DNA from: Sparassis latifolia
Taxonomy: Eukaryota; Basidiomycota; Agaricomycetes; Polyporales; Sparassidaceae
Assembly: GCA_018466975.1 (NCBI GenBank)
Contig: CM031563.1
Location: 372,001 to 436,000, forward strand
Length of the DNA: 64,000 nucleotides
Direction: 5' to 3'
Shown here: positions 12,238-23,298 of the stretch, piece after piece
How positions within the stretch are numbered: the first letter of the stretch is position 1
Layout of the letters: every line of letters starts with the position of its first letter
Position numbers and translations under genes: made by a program
Notes under the pieces: generated by a model
What the model was told of the DNA's origin: nothing
The model's input: only the letters and a program-made list of their open reading frames with translations
The model's database searches: none

Positions 12238-13571
12238 TTACAAGATCCCTGAGTCCTTGAGTGCGTTCTGCAATATCGTTTCTTTGACTGCAGCAAACAC
12301 CAGACGAATGTTGCTGGTATCCGTTGCCTGTGTCAAGCTGTGTACGTTAAAGTCAGCCCACACACAAAAAGAGCAAGGGAGGTCACGATGCTAACTGAGG
12401 ATATACACTCAAACGTGCGCGATTCGCTTGCATGAACCGCCACAATATGTATTTCGCCGCCTTATTGATATCGGCCCCGCCTGTGTATTCTGGGAAGTAC
12501 CTCTCCAGCGGCACCTGTCAAGCGTGTTAACACTTAAGTTCTAACGATGCCAAATGGATAGCGGCGGGGCAGTACCTTCGGTAGCTTATTCTTGAAGACA
12601 TCAATCTTGTTGAGGAATAAGATGATTGATGTCCGCAAAAACCATCTCGAATTGATCACCGAGTCGAACAGTACCAGCGACTCTGCCATACGATTCTGTA
12701 CCATGGATATCGCGTCAGACCACCTCCAAGTCCAGGGTATGAGGTCGAACATACCTGATTCCTCTCCTCCAGGAGTACTTGATCGTACTCACTCAGCGCT
12801 GTGCAGAAGATGATACTTGTAACACTCTCGAAACAATGTATCCACTTCTTCCTTTCCGAACGTTGGCCTCCCACGTCGAACATGTGTATCCTGCGCCAAA
12901 TTTAGTGCCAGCGCCACTATGCATCAAGTTCACTCACGATAATGGTCCAAGATTGAACCGTGTCTCCGTGATCCCCGTACTCTTTTGTCTCGCCCGCAAC
13001 ACGTCCGTCTCTGTAGGCACATAGTTGGGCGTCCCTATCCGTAACGCCTCTGTGAAGAAACTGAAGGAGCGTTAGGGCAGTACTGGGACGGACGAATTGG
13101 AACTCACTAGCTCGCGCTGTCCATGAGGTAGAACTCGCTGCTGTGATCCATGATTGTTGGGATGATCGGATCCTGCCAGAGCTCGAAGACAGCCTGGGCC
13201 ATCTCCTCCGAGAAGTAATATGATGGTGACGTCTCCACGGCGTAGTCAAGGATGCGCTCTGTTCGCGCGCGGTTGGTGGGCTGCACGCAGTCCACACCGA
13301 TCTTACGCATTGCGAGGATGATGTTATGTGCGGACTCGAGGAGGTTGCGGTAGATGGTGGTGCGGTATGTCATCAGCTCTGGGCGCGTGTACCCATTCTG
13401 GTGTATGATCTTCATCTGCTTCACGATCGTGGACTTGCCCGACTCGCCAGAGCCCAAGAGGAGAATCTTGCACTCTTTCTTGAATTTGCGGGAGTCCTCC
13501 TCGATCTGCTTGTCTATCTCCTGGGAGCGTTGCAGCGCCTCCCTGTCCTGGGCGGACACGCAGTTGCCCAT
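12238..13571 (-). CDS. Heterotrimeric G-protein alpha subunit
   Basis: GTP-binding transducer on the inner face of the plasma membrane. MGNCVS at the N-terminus gives a glycine for myristoylation and a cysteine for palmitoylation. The P-loop is GSGESGKST; switch I has [12 protein letters not shown]; switch II is [17 protein letters not shown]; the guanine-specificity motif is FLNKIDVF. The last exon ends in NALKDSGIL, the receptor-contact tail. Several introns of about 50-60 nt interrupt it and the open reading continues across all of them, so it looks intact. The N-terminus and the DSGIL-type tail, lacking the cysteine of Gi-type tails, fit fungal group III alpha subunits that act on cAMP signalling better than the pheromone-type group; this assignment is inferred from memory of family features. 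It is transcribed away from a C/T-rich leader. Confidence 0.95.
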
Positions 13572-14204
13572 GGCTGAATGAGCGGGATTGATATCGCGGC
13601 GTCAGTGTAGCAGCGGAATCGACACAGCGGGGTGTGCGTCGAGGATACAGGTGGCGTGAGGGTCGTTGGAAGTCGTGGCGGAGGGCGAGGCGGATGAGGG
13701 GAACGGCGGAGAGGAGGAAGGAGGGAGAAGCGGGAACAGTCGCTGGCTGTCAGAGGACGGCGCGGCTGCTTGCTCAGCCGCCTGCCTTTGTTCTTTCCAT
13801 CACGTCACGCGTGTCACACGTCCATCTGCTCGTCACGCCAACACAGCGTCCGTTAATTACGAGGCTTTCCAGCACGTTCTACGGTGCATATTTCACCAGA
13901 GACAAGTTCTGGGACCACATAGACCCGCCAAGGAGGCTGTGGCGTGAGTGTGGCCAGCGCAATCCGCGCGAAGTGGCGAGTCACGCTGTCACAGGTCAGC
14001 GCAATCTAACCGTATAAATCTTGATTTTCTTGATGCAGGCCGGGACTCCTTTCATTTGTCCCTAAACAGGAAAGGCTTAATGAACCACGTCCGACCATCG
14101 CACGCAACTCAACAGCGCGGCACGACCAACTGCTCGGTGAATGAACAACAACACACGTGTTCATATAGATCATATTAAATGTACCAGGTCCGGACACCCC
14201 TCCT
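13572..14204. other. Upstream region of the G-alpha gene
   Basis: Read on the minus strand, roughly 13660-13740 is strongly C/T-rich, as is common just upstream of highly expressed fungal genes. The rest, up to the stop codon of the CFEM gene on the same strand, shows no gene. Confidence 0.5.
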
Positions 14205-15521
14205 TCAAACGTGCAGCAGCGCCGCTAGAACCCCCGCCAGCGTCGCGACCAGCGACGAGCCCACGGACGCGAACACCCGTGCGCCACCCGAGCTACGGGT
14301 CACCGTAACCACGGCCGTCGACGTCGGCCTCCTTGACGAGGACGTCGAGGCCGATAGAGGGTTTGACGTCGTTCCGGGTACAGTCAGAGTAGACGCCCGC
14401 GCGCTAGAACTCGGTGGCGATGACGGAGTCGCCGTTGACGCGGGAGACGCCGACGATGACGCCGAACCTGACGAACCCGGCGAGGGACTCGAGGGAGCCG
14501 AACCCGACGCAGAGGCTGACGACCCGGATGAAGGCGCAGCGGTCGTGGATGCCGAGGCCGAAGCAGGTGAGCTCGTTCCAGGTGATGTTGCACTGCCGCT
14601 GTCACTTGGAGGAGGAACGCTGCCTGAAGGCGGGCCTGGAATGACTAATTGAGCCCAAGAGCGTGGCTCCGAGACCGCAACATACCGGAAGTGGGTAAGC
14701 TACTACTTGAGTTTCCGCTTGCAGTCGAGCTGGGAGGAGCCGATGATGCACTTGACGATGTCGGAATTGACGAAGAGGTGCTCGCTGCGAAAACGCCATC
14801 AGTTCCGCGTCCCTCCCGTTGGAAAGTGAGTACGGTGACTTGTTCGTGGTGGGAAAGACTGTGAGTAAATGTAGATAGGCCAGATGCACTATGGCCTAAT
14901 ACTGGCGTTTTCGAACATATGGCTCAAGAGGAAATGCCAGTAGTACATCACAATGCCTCAAGCCACTTTGCCCTGATTCGCGATCTGACACGGCGGCGTC
15001 GGATTGATGTCCAGAGGACGAACTGTCATCGGAGCGAGAGATCCTCTTTTCCCCAGACCAAACCCACCATCGACAAGTTAAAGGAGGGTAGAAGCTTACC
15101 GCCACTGCACGTCGCGTCGAGAATTTGCATCCCTGTCTGTGCATCGGCTGAATTGCATTCGTTGCTCATGCACAACTGCGCGGAACTGAGGAACGACGGG
15201 GATGCGCATGCACACGCAAAATCCCTGTGGTCCCGGTAGGATGCACCGTCAGCACCAACGAAATTCGTGAACGGAGGATGCACAACGAGGACAAAAAAAT
15301 TGAACCAGAAGCATAGGGGTTAATAGATATTACTCACAGTCCCCGCACCCCGTCGCTGTTGCAGCTTCCACTGCACAGGTGGCCGCACACTGCGGCGGGC
15401 CAGAAGGCTGCGCCTCTACGCCAAGCCCGAGCACAATCGGGCGACCGTCGCGTCGCGTGCTAGACGCCCAGCTCCACAGCACCAGCAGGGGCACCCAGCG
15501 GGGGTTGTGCACCGCGCGCAT
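14205..15521 (-). CDS. CFEM-domain protein with Ser/Thr-rich stalk and GPI-like tail
   Basis: Likely extracellular, cell-wall or membrane-anchored protein. A short hydrophobic N-terminus (WVPLLVLWSWASS) could be a signal peptide. Across the first two exons there is a complete eight-cysteine CFEM pattern: PQC, AATC, TGCG, FACACAS, QLCMSNEC and DATCSG. Later exons encode a long Ser/Thr/Pro-rich stalk (for example TSSSIPTSSSASSAPP) ending in a hydrophobic segment (SLVATLAGVLAALLHV) right before the stop, which fits a GPI-attachment signal. CFEM proteins in fungi take part in haem/iron capture, adhesion or wall integrity. The exon between the CFEM domain and the stalk could not be resolved with certainty, and the N-terminal signal peptide is atypical. 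It lies upstream of a second CFEM gene on the same strand. Confidence 0.8.
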
Positions 15522-16388
15522 AATTCAGGAGATGCAGCAAGCAAGTGGGTATATGCAGGTGCAGGTATACCGCAAGAAAAGTTTGAAGCGAGTGGACGAC
15601 CGGCTGGCAGATGGTCGGCGAGCCTGGTGCTGAAACTGATCTGAGGGACGCGGATTTGACGCGGATCAAAGTTTGGATGGGGGCTTATAGCAGAACGCAG
15701 AGAACGACGCGTGAGAGAGCGTGGCTGGACCAGGCGAGATGTACGACGTAGGGGCTTGCAGCGTCCGGACGTCGAGAAGAGAGAGACTCTGCCGTGGGCT
15801 ATAAGGGTGGGGACGAGACACAGAGGTCACGCAGAGAAGAACACAGAAGAGACCCCGTTCCGCAAGACACGTATCACTTGATGCTAACGAATTCGAAGTC
15901 CCAAAGAGCCTCCGAGAAATGCAGGGCGCGTGGTATGACAACCCGTGAGCGCCTCAGCTGGTCACTTCTGCATCTCTGTCGCACCGACTTTTGCTCGATA
16001 GCCATGGATGATAATCGGTGTTAGCCCAGGCCGTGCGGTACGACATGCTATTATGCAAGAATTGAGAGACGCGATCAATCCAAATTTCGCTTTACGTGCG
16101 GCACCACCCAGGCCATGCTGCATACAGCCGCCTCACATGCACTTCAAAAGTTTCATTTGAAAACTCGAGCATGAGGGAAACTTTATAACACTGCGAAAAT
16201 AGCAGACGCACGTACTACTGCCTCCTGTCCGACAAACGTTCGTAAAGGGGCGTAGCACTACGTGAAAATACAGCGAAACTCGTGATACTTTTGAAATGTA
16301 ACGTTCAAGGTAGGGTCCAACGCGTAGGGGAAATCTTCAACGACATATTACCAGCCTGCGCTCTGCAAGGAAACAGCCGCTCTAGACT
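15522..16388. other. Intergenic between two CFEM genes
   Basis: No coding signal recognised. It contains the upstream region of the CFEM gene ending at 14205 and the 3' flank of the one starting at 17175. Nothing else is apparent. Confidence 0.5.
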
Positions 16389-17175
16389 CTAGAGTACCAA
16401 CCCGGCACCAAAGACAACTCCCGCGAGCGCAACACCGACGCTTGCAAGCCCTCCGGCACTAATCAGGTCAAGAGCCATAGCGGCGCTGGAGCTGGTAGAG
16501 CTGCTGCTGGAGCTCGAACTGCTGTGAGTGGCAGAAGAGAGTGCGGAAGAGATGCTGGAGTGGGACGCTGAGAGTGCGGAAGAGATGCTGGAGTGGGACG
16601 AAGAGAGTGCGGAAGAGAGGCTGGAGATAGCAGAGGACACCGAGGAAGCTGCAGAGGAAGCAGCGGAAGAAAGCGAGGATGGAACAGACGTAGCCGATGC
16701 TACGCTGCTGCTCGCGCTCACTGGATGAAAAGGGTCGTGTCAGCATATTTAGTGCATCAGGTAGAGAGGGGCCAGTCATAAGAGTATGCTGTTCTGTGAT
16801 GATAACGCTAAGGAGGCAGTAAACGGTAGACTAACCTGCAACACATTCAGCTGACTGGAGCGCCTGAGCAGCTGAGACCTCCGCAGAAGTGCAGTTGGCC
16901 TGCAAGCACGAGAGCGCGGCACTCTGGAAGGCAGTCGACGTGCAGACGCAGGAAAGATCCGAACTGAAAATGCGAAGTCAGAGGTCAAACAGGGATGGTA
17001 ATACAAAGGATACATACAAGCTGCTGCAACCGCCTGAGGCAGCCGCCTGCTGAACGCAGGAAAGGATGCACGGTGTAATGCTGGAAGGAAGCCCCGTCGG
17101 AACAGCTGAGCTGCTCTGGGCGGAGACACCGCCGAGGAAGGCAGCAGCGAGGAGGATAGAGACGACCTTGAACAT
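16389..17175 (-). CDS. Second CFEM-domain protein, Ser/Ala-rich, GPI-like tail
   Basis: Secreted surface protein. The signal peptide is clear (MFKVVSILLAAAFLGGVSAQ). The CFEM core follows over two exons: ITPCILSCVQQAAASGGC, then after a short intron DLSCVCTSTAFQSAALSC, LQANC and QSAEC, giving the eight expected cysteines. A Ser/Ala-rich region contains three 11-residue repeats built around SHSSISSAL, then a run of serines. The protein ends with a hydrophobic tail (SVGVALAGVVFGAGLVL) suitable for GPI attachment. Total length is about 220 residues, usual for small CFEM proteins. It lies on the same strand as the CFEM gene at 14205-15521 and next to a tiny secreted Thr-rich gene, suggesting a local group of cell-surface genes. 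A TATA box lies about 46 nt upstream of the start. Confidence 0.9.
16537..16635. repeat. 33-bp tandem repeat, three copies, inside CFEM gene
   Basis: Three consecutive 33-bp units, each beginning GAGAGTGCGGAAGAGA on the plus strand, encode the 11-residue Ser/Ala repeats of the CFEM protein on the minus strand. The first two copies differ only at the end; the third diverges in its second half. The unit is in frame, so copy number could vary without breaking the protein. Confidence 0.85.
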
Positions 17176-17220
17176 GACTGTAACTCGTAAGGAGGTCGAG
17201 AGGAGAGGAGAGATGCGAGC

Positions 17221-17227
17221 TTATATA
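17221..17227 (-). promoter_or_regulatory. TATA box of second CFEM gene
   Basis: TATATAA on the minus strand, about 46-52 nt upstream of the start codon at 17175. Confidence 0.55.
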
Positions 17228-17272
17228 GGCCTGCGCAAAGGGATCGAGATCGAGACCATTTCCGACTGACTG

Positions 17273-17310
17273 GTTGAACTCTCCGCTGTGTGGGGTGATA
17301 AATTTCACGG
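17273..17310. repeat. Dispersed repeat, copy 1
   Basis: A 27-bp stretch beginning GTTGAACTCTCCGCTG is identical to 22634-22660. Both copies continue to TTCACGG, with an extra AAA trinucleotide-sized gap here. It lies about 50 nt upstream of the CFEM TATA box. Confidence 0.8.
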
Positions 17311-17925
17311 CATGATCTTCAGACTTTTTTTTTTTGAGGAGAAATATTGCAGCTGTTCATTGACACGCCTTGACTCGCCTGACTGTCTGTCTTCGCCCTG
17401 ACGCTGAAAGTTGAAACGAGTTGCGGTCACGTGCCCGGAGATTAGTTGGTGGCCGACAGTTGCCCCTGTCCTGATGTGATTATCGTAAGTAGAACGTTTC
17501 GTTTGAGCCTCATCAGAGTCATCACCACATTTTTGTGTCCACGATACGGCTGCCGTTGTCCAACCGTTTCAATATACCTTAAAAATCGCGTCGATCTCAA
17601 GCCCGAACTGCACGACATATCGTTTGTCATAGAATTCTGAGGCGTTTGATTTCAGTTTATATAATTAAAAGAATGTAGTAACGGTACGTTGGTGCCTTAC
17701 TTTTGAACTCGAGTCCACGTCAACTCTTGTCACCAGTTTGCACGCGGAGAAATAAGTAAGCTTTTCAGAGCTTATTCGAGCTCAGCTCAATTACTGAAAA
17801 GCCCTTACAAATTACATAGATATAATAACATTAGAGACTAAGCATAATGATAGGGAAAAAGGTAATGTCTTCGGTTTACATCTCAAGATATTTGTTTAAT
17901 ACCTTGCGCACCGTCATGCCTGTGT

Positions 17926-18253
17926 TTAAGGGTACCCAGGGTAAGGAGGATAACCAGGGTAACTGCCCCCAGGAGTCGTCGTAGTGGTAGCCGTCACCAC
18001 TGATGTGGTCGTGGAAGTTACCGATGCGACCGTCGTTGACGTCACCGTGGTAGTGGCGGGGATGGTGGTGGTTGAGAAGGCATCAACCGTTCTCGTCCTC
18101 GTCAACGTAGTGGTGGTGCGTGTGACGGCTAATTATATGCAATCAGCGAACAGCAAAACCAAGAGGGAATCTCGACATACCGCCCTCGACGCAGACGCCA
18201 GATATCGAGAGAAGAATCGCGGTGAGTGAAAGAACTTTGCTTGAGAACAACAT
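17926..18253 (-). CDS. Small secreted Thr-rich protein
   Basis: Two exons encode about 92 residues. The first gives a clean signal peptide (MLFSSKVLSLTAILLSISGV, cleavage probably before or near VEGAV). A 51-nt intron with GTATGT donor and TAG acceptor follows. The second exon is dominated by Thr, Val and Ser (for example TTTIPATTTVTSTTVASV) and ends in a Gly/Tyr/Pro-rich tail, GGSYPGYPPYPGYP. It has no cysteine-rich domain. It could be a heavily O-mannosylated wall protein or a structural/effector-like peptide; I do not recognise a family. Its neighbours on the same strand are two CFEM surface proteins. The continuous reading across a canonical intron and the signal peptide make it likely real, but expression is not shown. 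Confidence 0.65.
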
Positions 18254-19141
18254 GTTGCTGATTTTTGCTGCAGATGTAGGACAATGAGAATATTTACTTA
18301 CAGTGTCATTTTCCTAGGAACTTTATACGTTTGTCGGCTCCTCCGATCCTCCCTCCATCACCGTCTTGACGGTGAAGCTGGGTGCACCCGACTTCCGCGT
18401 TAGCGACATCCCGACTATCCGCTATCCGTTCCTCCGCTGACCTTGTTCCGCTCACTGACGTGCACGCCCGCGCAAATCTGACGTGTTTTTGTTCACAGCC
18501 GCACGATGTCTTAGCTAATACCATCTTGCTGGCTCTCTGGTCCATCTGACCTGTCTCTGTTGTCATTCTATCCCATCCTCGGACGCATTCGTACTTGCTT
18601 ATTACCTCAACCAATTCACGTCCTAGCCAATCTGTACACGAATTAGGATCATCGCACCCAGGTCAACCAAAGGTTGAACTCGGTTAGCTAGAGGAACTGC
18701 AATGAATGAATCGAATTAGGAACAGCTCGATGACATCGCAGAGTATTACGACATTCTATTCCGCTGCGGCAAACTTTATCTTAGAGGGACATCCGCACGT
18801 CCAAATTTGTGAACCCGAGCAATGCGGATGATCTTAAAACGAATGCATCCGTTCTTATTTAAATAGGTTCAGTTTCACATCACTCGGCGGGTCGACTTCC
18901 TCTCCGTCAAATTGGCGTATATGCTACAGCGGCTAAGTTAACATTAGCCTTACTGAGGAACGTGGATGGAGCTGTCGCTACGCGATAGATCTGGCAGACT
19001 AAATCAGAATCTACAATAGTTCTACGCATATGGTGGTGCAGACATGAACACAAATACAGGATCCGCGAAAGTAAACGATACAGCGTGTACAGATGAGTGA
19101 TACAACATGTATGACCGAAAGAAACACCAATTAATCCGGAT
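18254..19141. other. No gene recognised
   Basis: It lies between the small secreted gene and the 3' end of the RhoGAP gene. Short frames only, with no recognisable signature. Confidence 0.5.
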
Positions 19142-22100
19142 TTATTTCTCGAGTGCGCCCTCAATTACTTTCTTAAAATTCAGCATAAGCTTCCGAGCGT
19201 CGTCACGCTGGCTGAGCGCAACCTGTAGCTGTCTCCGTGTCTCGCTGTGCACGGCGCTCGCAGTATCGTTTCTTGTTTGGTCGGACTGATAACGGGTTTG
19301 CTGGCGAGGAGTTCGCTCTGCGTCGGCGGGTCCACCATCAAGCGTTCTTGCGCCAGCGAGCTCAAGGGCACGCTCTAACTGGGCAATACGGTCGCGGGCG
19401 GAAGAGAGCTCACGGTTGGACGTAGACAGATCGGTAGGGAGGAAGGTAGAGTCCGCAAGTCGAGACGACAGATTCGGGGGATGGCGCTCCACTCGGTGTA
19501 ATGGACTAAACTGTTCGTCGGACTCGTGTGATCGCGACTCTGTTTCATCGCAAGACGCGGCATCATCTTCGCCTGTTCATAAGCATCAACCATGGTACAC
19601 GGCACACCCGGGGAAGCCAAGTCGCACTCACCGGCGGAGTAAATACTGGCAGAATCGGCCGCTGACTCGACTCTGCTCATTTGATACATAGTGTCAGACG
19701 GAGAAGTACCGTGTCTATCTGTTCTCGCATACGTCAACACTGGTTCAGTGGCCACTAACGTTGTGCTCACCTGCATCAGGGTACGGTGATTCGATCACCT
19801 CGCGATCGCCGGGAGGATGACCCGGGAAAGTAACATAGTCCTGCGTCCTCACAATGGCGACATTGTTTGGCGCATACGGTTCCTTTCCACTGCTCACTCG
19901 TTGATTCTGGTCGTCGCCCTCTGTCCTTGGTACAAGGGAAGACCTAGAAATGGGCTGTCCAGAGAAGTCGCTGAGCTCGCTGTCCGTCGTGGACGTGAAC
20001 GTGCTGGAGGATGCATCTGACGAGAACGAGGAGTATGGTCGCCGTGCAGGCAAGCCGAGATGATCTTGCATCTGCGAATGAACCGCGCGCTCAAACTCGG
20101 TATACGTGTCGCACTGGTCAATATATGTCAGGTGCACACGGCTGCTGTCAGCCATTCTTGTGGGGTATGATGCCCTTCGGTTTCGTTCCTCCGCATTGAA
20201 ATCCGGGGCACCTACTTGAACGGTACTCTTTCTGGAGCCCCTCTTGGACACTGCCTCCTGCTCAGCGTCGAAAAATCCCTCGGAGATTCGTCCCCATCTA
20301 TTCAACAGCCACACCATCATCAATCTGGCTGCATTCTTGCTCGGTCCGCCTAAGAGCCGATGCCCGAAGATACGAACGACGTCCTCAAAGACGATCCCAT
20401 TGTCCGGGCAAAGTGGGATCTGTGTGAAGAACGCGCACAGGTAGAAGAGTAACGAGAAGTTCTCTCGAGGAAGGAGGCGGAAGATGTGCTGTGCTATGGC
20501 AATCTGTGGAGCCTCCGCATCCAGTTCCTGTTGTCGCAACTCCTCTTGCGTCATGTCCCGAGCGGAAGGAGAACCCTTTACGAAGGGGTCAGACTGAGAT
20601 CGCTTCCGCCGCCTCTTGGATCGGGAGTACGAGTCGCCATCCTGCTCGGGCGACATTTCTCGCGCGCGTTGTTCTTCCTCTCTGGCTACCGATGGCCGGA
20701 TGCACCAGCTCCAAAGTGCGTTATGGAAGGTGCGGTTCAACAGAGCATCCGGAAGAGCATCCAGGTACGTAGAGAGGAGCGCGCAAATGTTCGGCATAGA
20801 TTCCTGGCGCACCGTCGGCAGCTCGTACGGAGCAGGCGAAAAGGGAGGAGGGGCAGTGTTGAATGAACCAACGAGTTTGAAGAGGCGAGCGCGATTGGGG
20901 AGAGCACGGAACAGTCCTTGCTGGTATATACCTGAAGAAGTGCATCAGATACAAGAAAGTAAAAAACAATGAAGTGACTACTGACCCGTGCGATAGAGTT
21001 CCTCGATGCATGCGTACACGACAGTAGGAAGGTTATGCTGATACCCGCACAACACAGCGGTCGTCGGTGCATAGGTCGCTGCTTCCCGCAAGGACGCACC
21101 AAAGACACCTGAGATCGAGCAGAAGGGCTTTTTAGTGACATTCAAGAACAGAAAGAAGGTGAGCACATACGAAACTTGGTGTCCTTTCCGTCGCCATTCT
21201 GGGGACCATCTAGAAGCAACGACTGCAGCCTCCTCGCTATAGCTTGCCTATCTTTCTCCTCACGCTCCTTGTCCTCGAGCAGCTCCTCGACTTCAATGTA
21301 ATCCTGTAATCGCTGTCCCTGCCTTTGCAACAGCTTGCTGAGCGACTTCAGCACCGGACGCGGCTCTGGCGTCCGAAATAACGCTGGGGACTCATGGTCA
21401 TCCTCGTCGGGCTGTTGCTTATACGGAAGAGTCATAGGAACCAAGGAAGAGGATGGTACGAAGGAGTGCGCGTGCGAAGATGGAGAGCGACGAGCACGTA
21501 AGGAGCAGACTTGACCACCGCTGGACAACGCGTATTTGCCTATATCTTCATCCTCTCCCAATGTAGGCTGCGCTATGTACTGCGCTTCCCGTGCCGCCGA
21601 CGGCATCCGCGGCGTTGTGGTGCTCGAAAGCGGACGCGGGCGGGCAGTGCGCATACTGATCGGCCCCTGTCCACAAGTTCTGGCTAGCCGATCAGGTTCC
21701 GTGTCGATTGTGCGGATCGAGCGGACGCTCGAGTGTACCGGGGACAACTGCGACTCGTCACCAACGAGAGCGTAATCACGGAGTCCAGTCGTCGCATCCC
21801 GAGGGTCGGATACAGAAGGGGCGCGATCGAGAGCTATAGACACGGCATGGGCGCGCTGGCGTTCGCGCCTCTCTTGGCCAGTACTTCCCCGGCGCGACGG
21901 TTGCCTGAGCATCGGTTTCGCTGAAGGATGGGCAGAGAAATGAGCTTCCGACCGAGGGTCTCGATGAGGTTCGCTTGGTTGCCGGACAACGCCACCTTGC
22001 GAGTATTGAGCATCTCTCTGCAAGCCCCCTTTGCTGTATCCGTGCGGTTTAGCCGGATCCGAGGACTTGTGGGATACGCTGGGAGAACGAACACGGGAAT

Positions 22101-22164
22101 GCGGCACTGCCAACTCTGGTTCTGGCGAAGACGGCCTTTTGGTGTGACGAGTGAATAGAGGCAT
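19142..22164 (-). CDS. RhoGAP-domain protein
   Basis: GTPase-activating protein for Rho-family GTPases, expected in the cytoplasm or at sites of polarised growth. The first exon encodes about 330 disordered Ser/Arg/Pro-rich residues (start MPLFTRHTKRPSSPEPE) ending in a charged helix with VEELLEDKEREEKDRQ. The RhoGAP domain follows: FGASLREAATYAP, VVYACIEELYRTG, and after an intron QQGLFRALPNRARL, where the arginine of GLFR is the expected catalytic finger. Then SMPNICALLSTYLDALPDAL and QHIFRLLPRENFSLLFYL complete the fold. An insert of about 60 basic/acidic residues splits the domain. The tail has a coiled coil (RDRIAQLERALELA, QVALSQRDDARKLM) ending in EGALEK. The ATG at 22164 is preferred; an in-frame ATG at 22308 would add a sequence unlike the rest. 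Confidence 0.85.
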
Positions 22165-22633
22165 ACTGCAGAAAGCTAACGCTGTTCCTGAGACCTGCAC
22201 AGGAGTAGTGTTCTTCGACTGCGAGCTCTCGCGCAAGGGTGTTAAAGTGGGAAGCGCGTAGAGCACAGTGCGTATGGAAATCAGAGCCAAGAGTCTCGAC
22301 ATGGTCATTGCGGGGAGGTGGCTTCATTACGGTTCAGACGGCCGGACCGCGGAGAATTGGGCGGCTATGGAGGTTGGCCTGTTCAAAATCTAGAACTGTG
22401 GTCGAAAGTAAGACATTGGTATTCGGACTGACGGGAGTATCATATCAGCAAAGTCTGAACACGACAGGGATGAGACATAACCGTGACAGAGACGTACCAT
22501 ATTAATGAACTTACCATCACCTTACAGGTCAGGAAACTCGGCATCGCGATGGAGTCCATCCACGCTTCGGTATCAACTGAGGGTTGTTGGTTGTTCGCCC
22601 AGATTGCACACGTACGCGACTGGCTGGCCTGCT

Positions 22634-22667
22634 GTTGAACTCTCCGCTGTGTGGGGTGATTTCACGG
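22634..22667. repeat. Dispersed repeat, copy 2
   Basis: The first 27 bp are identical to 17273-17299 and are followed directly by TTCACGG. Flanking sequence on the left is also loosely similar (CGACTGGCTGG here, CGACTGACTGG there). It could be the remnant of a small mobile element or a shared upstream element. Confidence 0.8.
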
Positions 22668-23056
22668 ACAACGTACTGCTACCGCTCTGGGCTATTTAAA
22701 AATGGTGGCTGGTTAGATTCATAAGCCCTGGAAGAGGGGCTGTAATTTTGTGTCCAGACCGCAGGCTCAGCAAGCCAATGTTTAGCGAGGAACAGCGAGA
22801 CACATTGCATCTCCAGCTCAGTCCAGAACCGAAGTTCGTCCACCTGAGGAGAGACATGTCGAATCGGCGATCCCCCACACGTGCAGCGCGTCTCATGAAC
22901 GTCTCAGCCACAGCACCTCCGGCCGATTATTACATAGACCTTCTCGCCGACGCGTTTGGACACGTACGTTTCCTCCACCGAGACTGTGAACATGGCTTTC
23001 TAATGTCTGGTAGTCTGCACTCACTATTTGTCCTGTTTGCGTGACCTCAACCGGTG

Positions 23057-23088
23057 AGGAGGTAGATAGGTAGGTAGGTAGATAGGTA
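23057..23088. repeat. Tetranucleotide microsatellite (GTAG/GATA type)
   Basis: A run of about eight imperfect GTAG/ATAG tetranucleotides upstream of the RING-WD40 gene. It is a simple-sequence repeat. Confidence 0.85.
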
Positions 23089-23298
23089 TATTACCAGAGT
23101 CACGGTAAGTACATGGAAACACTTCGGCTGCAGCATGAGGGGCACGCGTACAGCGCCGCACGGGCGCTATCCCTAACATTTCCTCAGTCTCTGGATCTTG
23201 GACTTGCTTTCTACAGCTTATTTTGACTTCACAGTTCTGTGGCATATTTCGCTACCTCAATCTAATCCACTCTTTCTCAAGCTAGCTCTACTCGTGTC

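Larger units (their letters stand above)
17176..17925. other. Upstream region of second CFEM gene
   Basis: It holds the TATA box at 17221-17227, a dispersed repeat at 17273-17310, and an AT-rich stretch with a small inverted repeat (CTTTTCAG at 17761 paired with CTGAAAAG at 17794). No gene is seen. Confidence 0.5.
22165..23298. other. Divergent intergenic region
   Basis: It is the upstream region of both the RhoGAP gene (-) and the RING-WD40 gene (+). It holds the second copy of a dispersed repeat (22634-22667), a microsatellite (23057-23088) and a C/T-rich leader before 23299. No supported gene was found. Confidence 0.5.

Noticed and set aside
14179..14652. 157-codon Asp/Glu/Ala-rich frame on the plus strand
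   Set aside because: It is the antisense shadow of the Ser/Thr/Pro-rich stalk of the CFEM gene on the minus strand, whose frame gives a coherent stalk and GPI-like tail.
16528..16728. Glu-rich plus-strand frame with repeats
   Set aside because: It is antisense to the Ser-rich repeat region of the CFEM gene.
17760..17802. 9-bp inverted repeat in AT-rich DNA
   Set aside because: The stem is short with a long loop; such pairs are expected by chance in AT-rich intergenic DNA.
17984..18229. Val-rich frame on the plus strand
   Set aside because: It is antisense to the Thr-rich secreted protein; Thr codons ACN read as Val or Gly-type codons in reverse. The minus-strand model has a signal peptide and a canonical intron.
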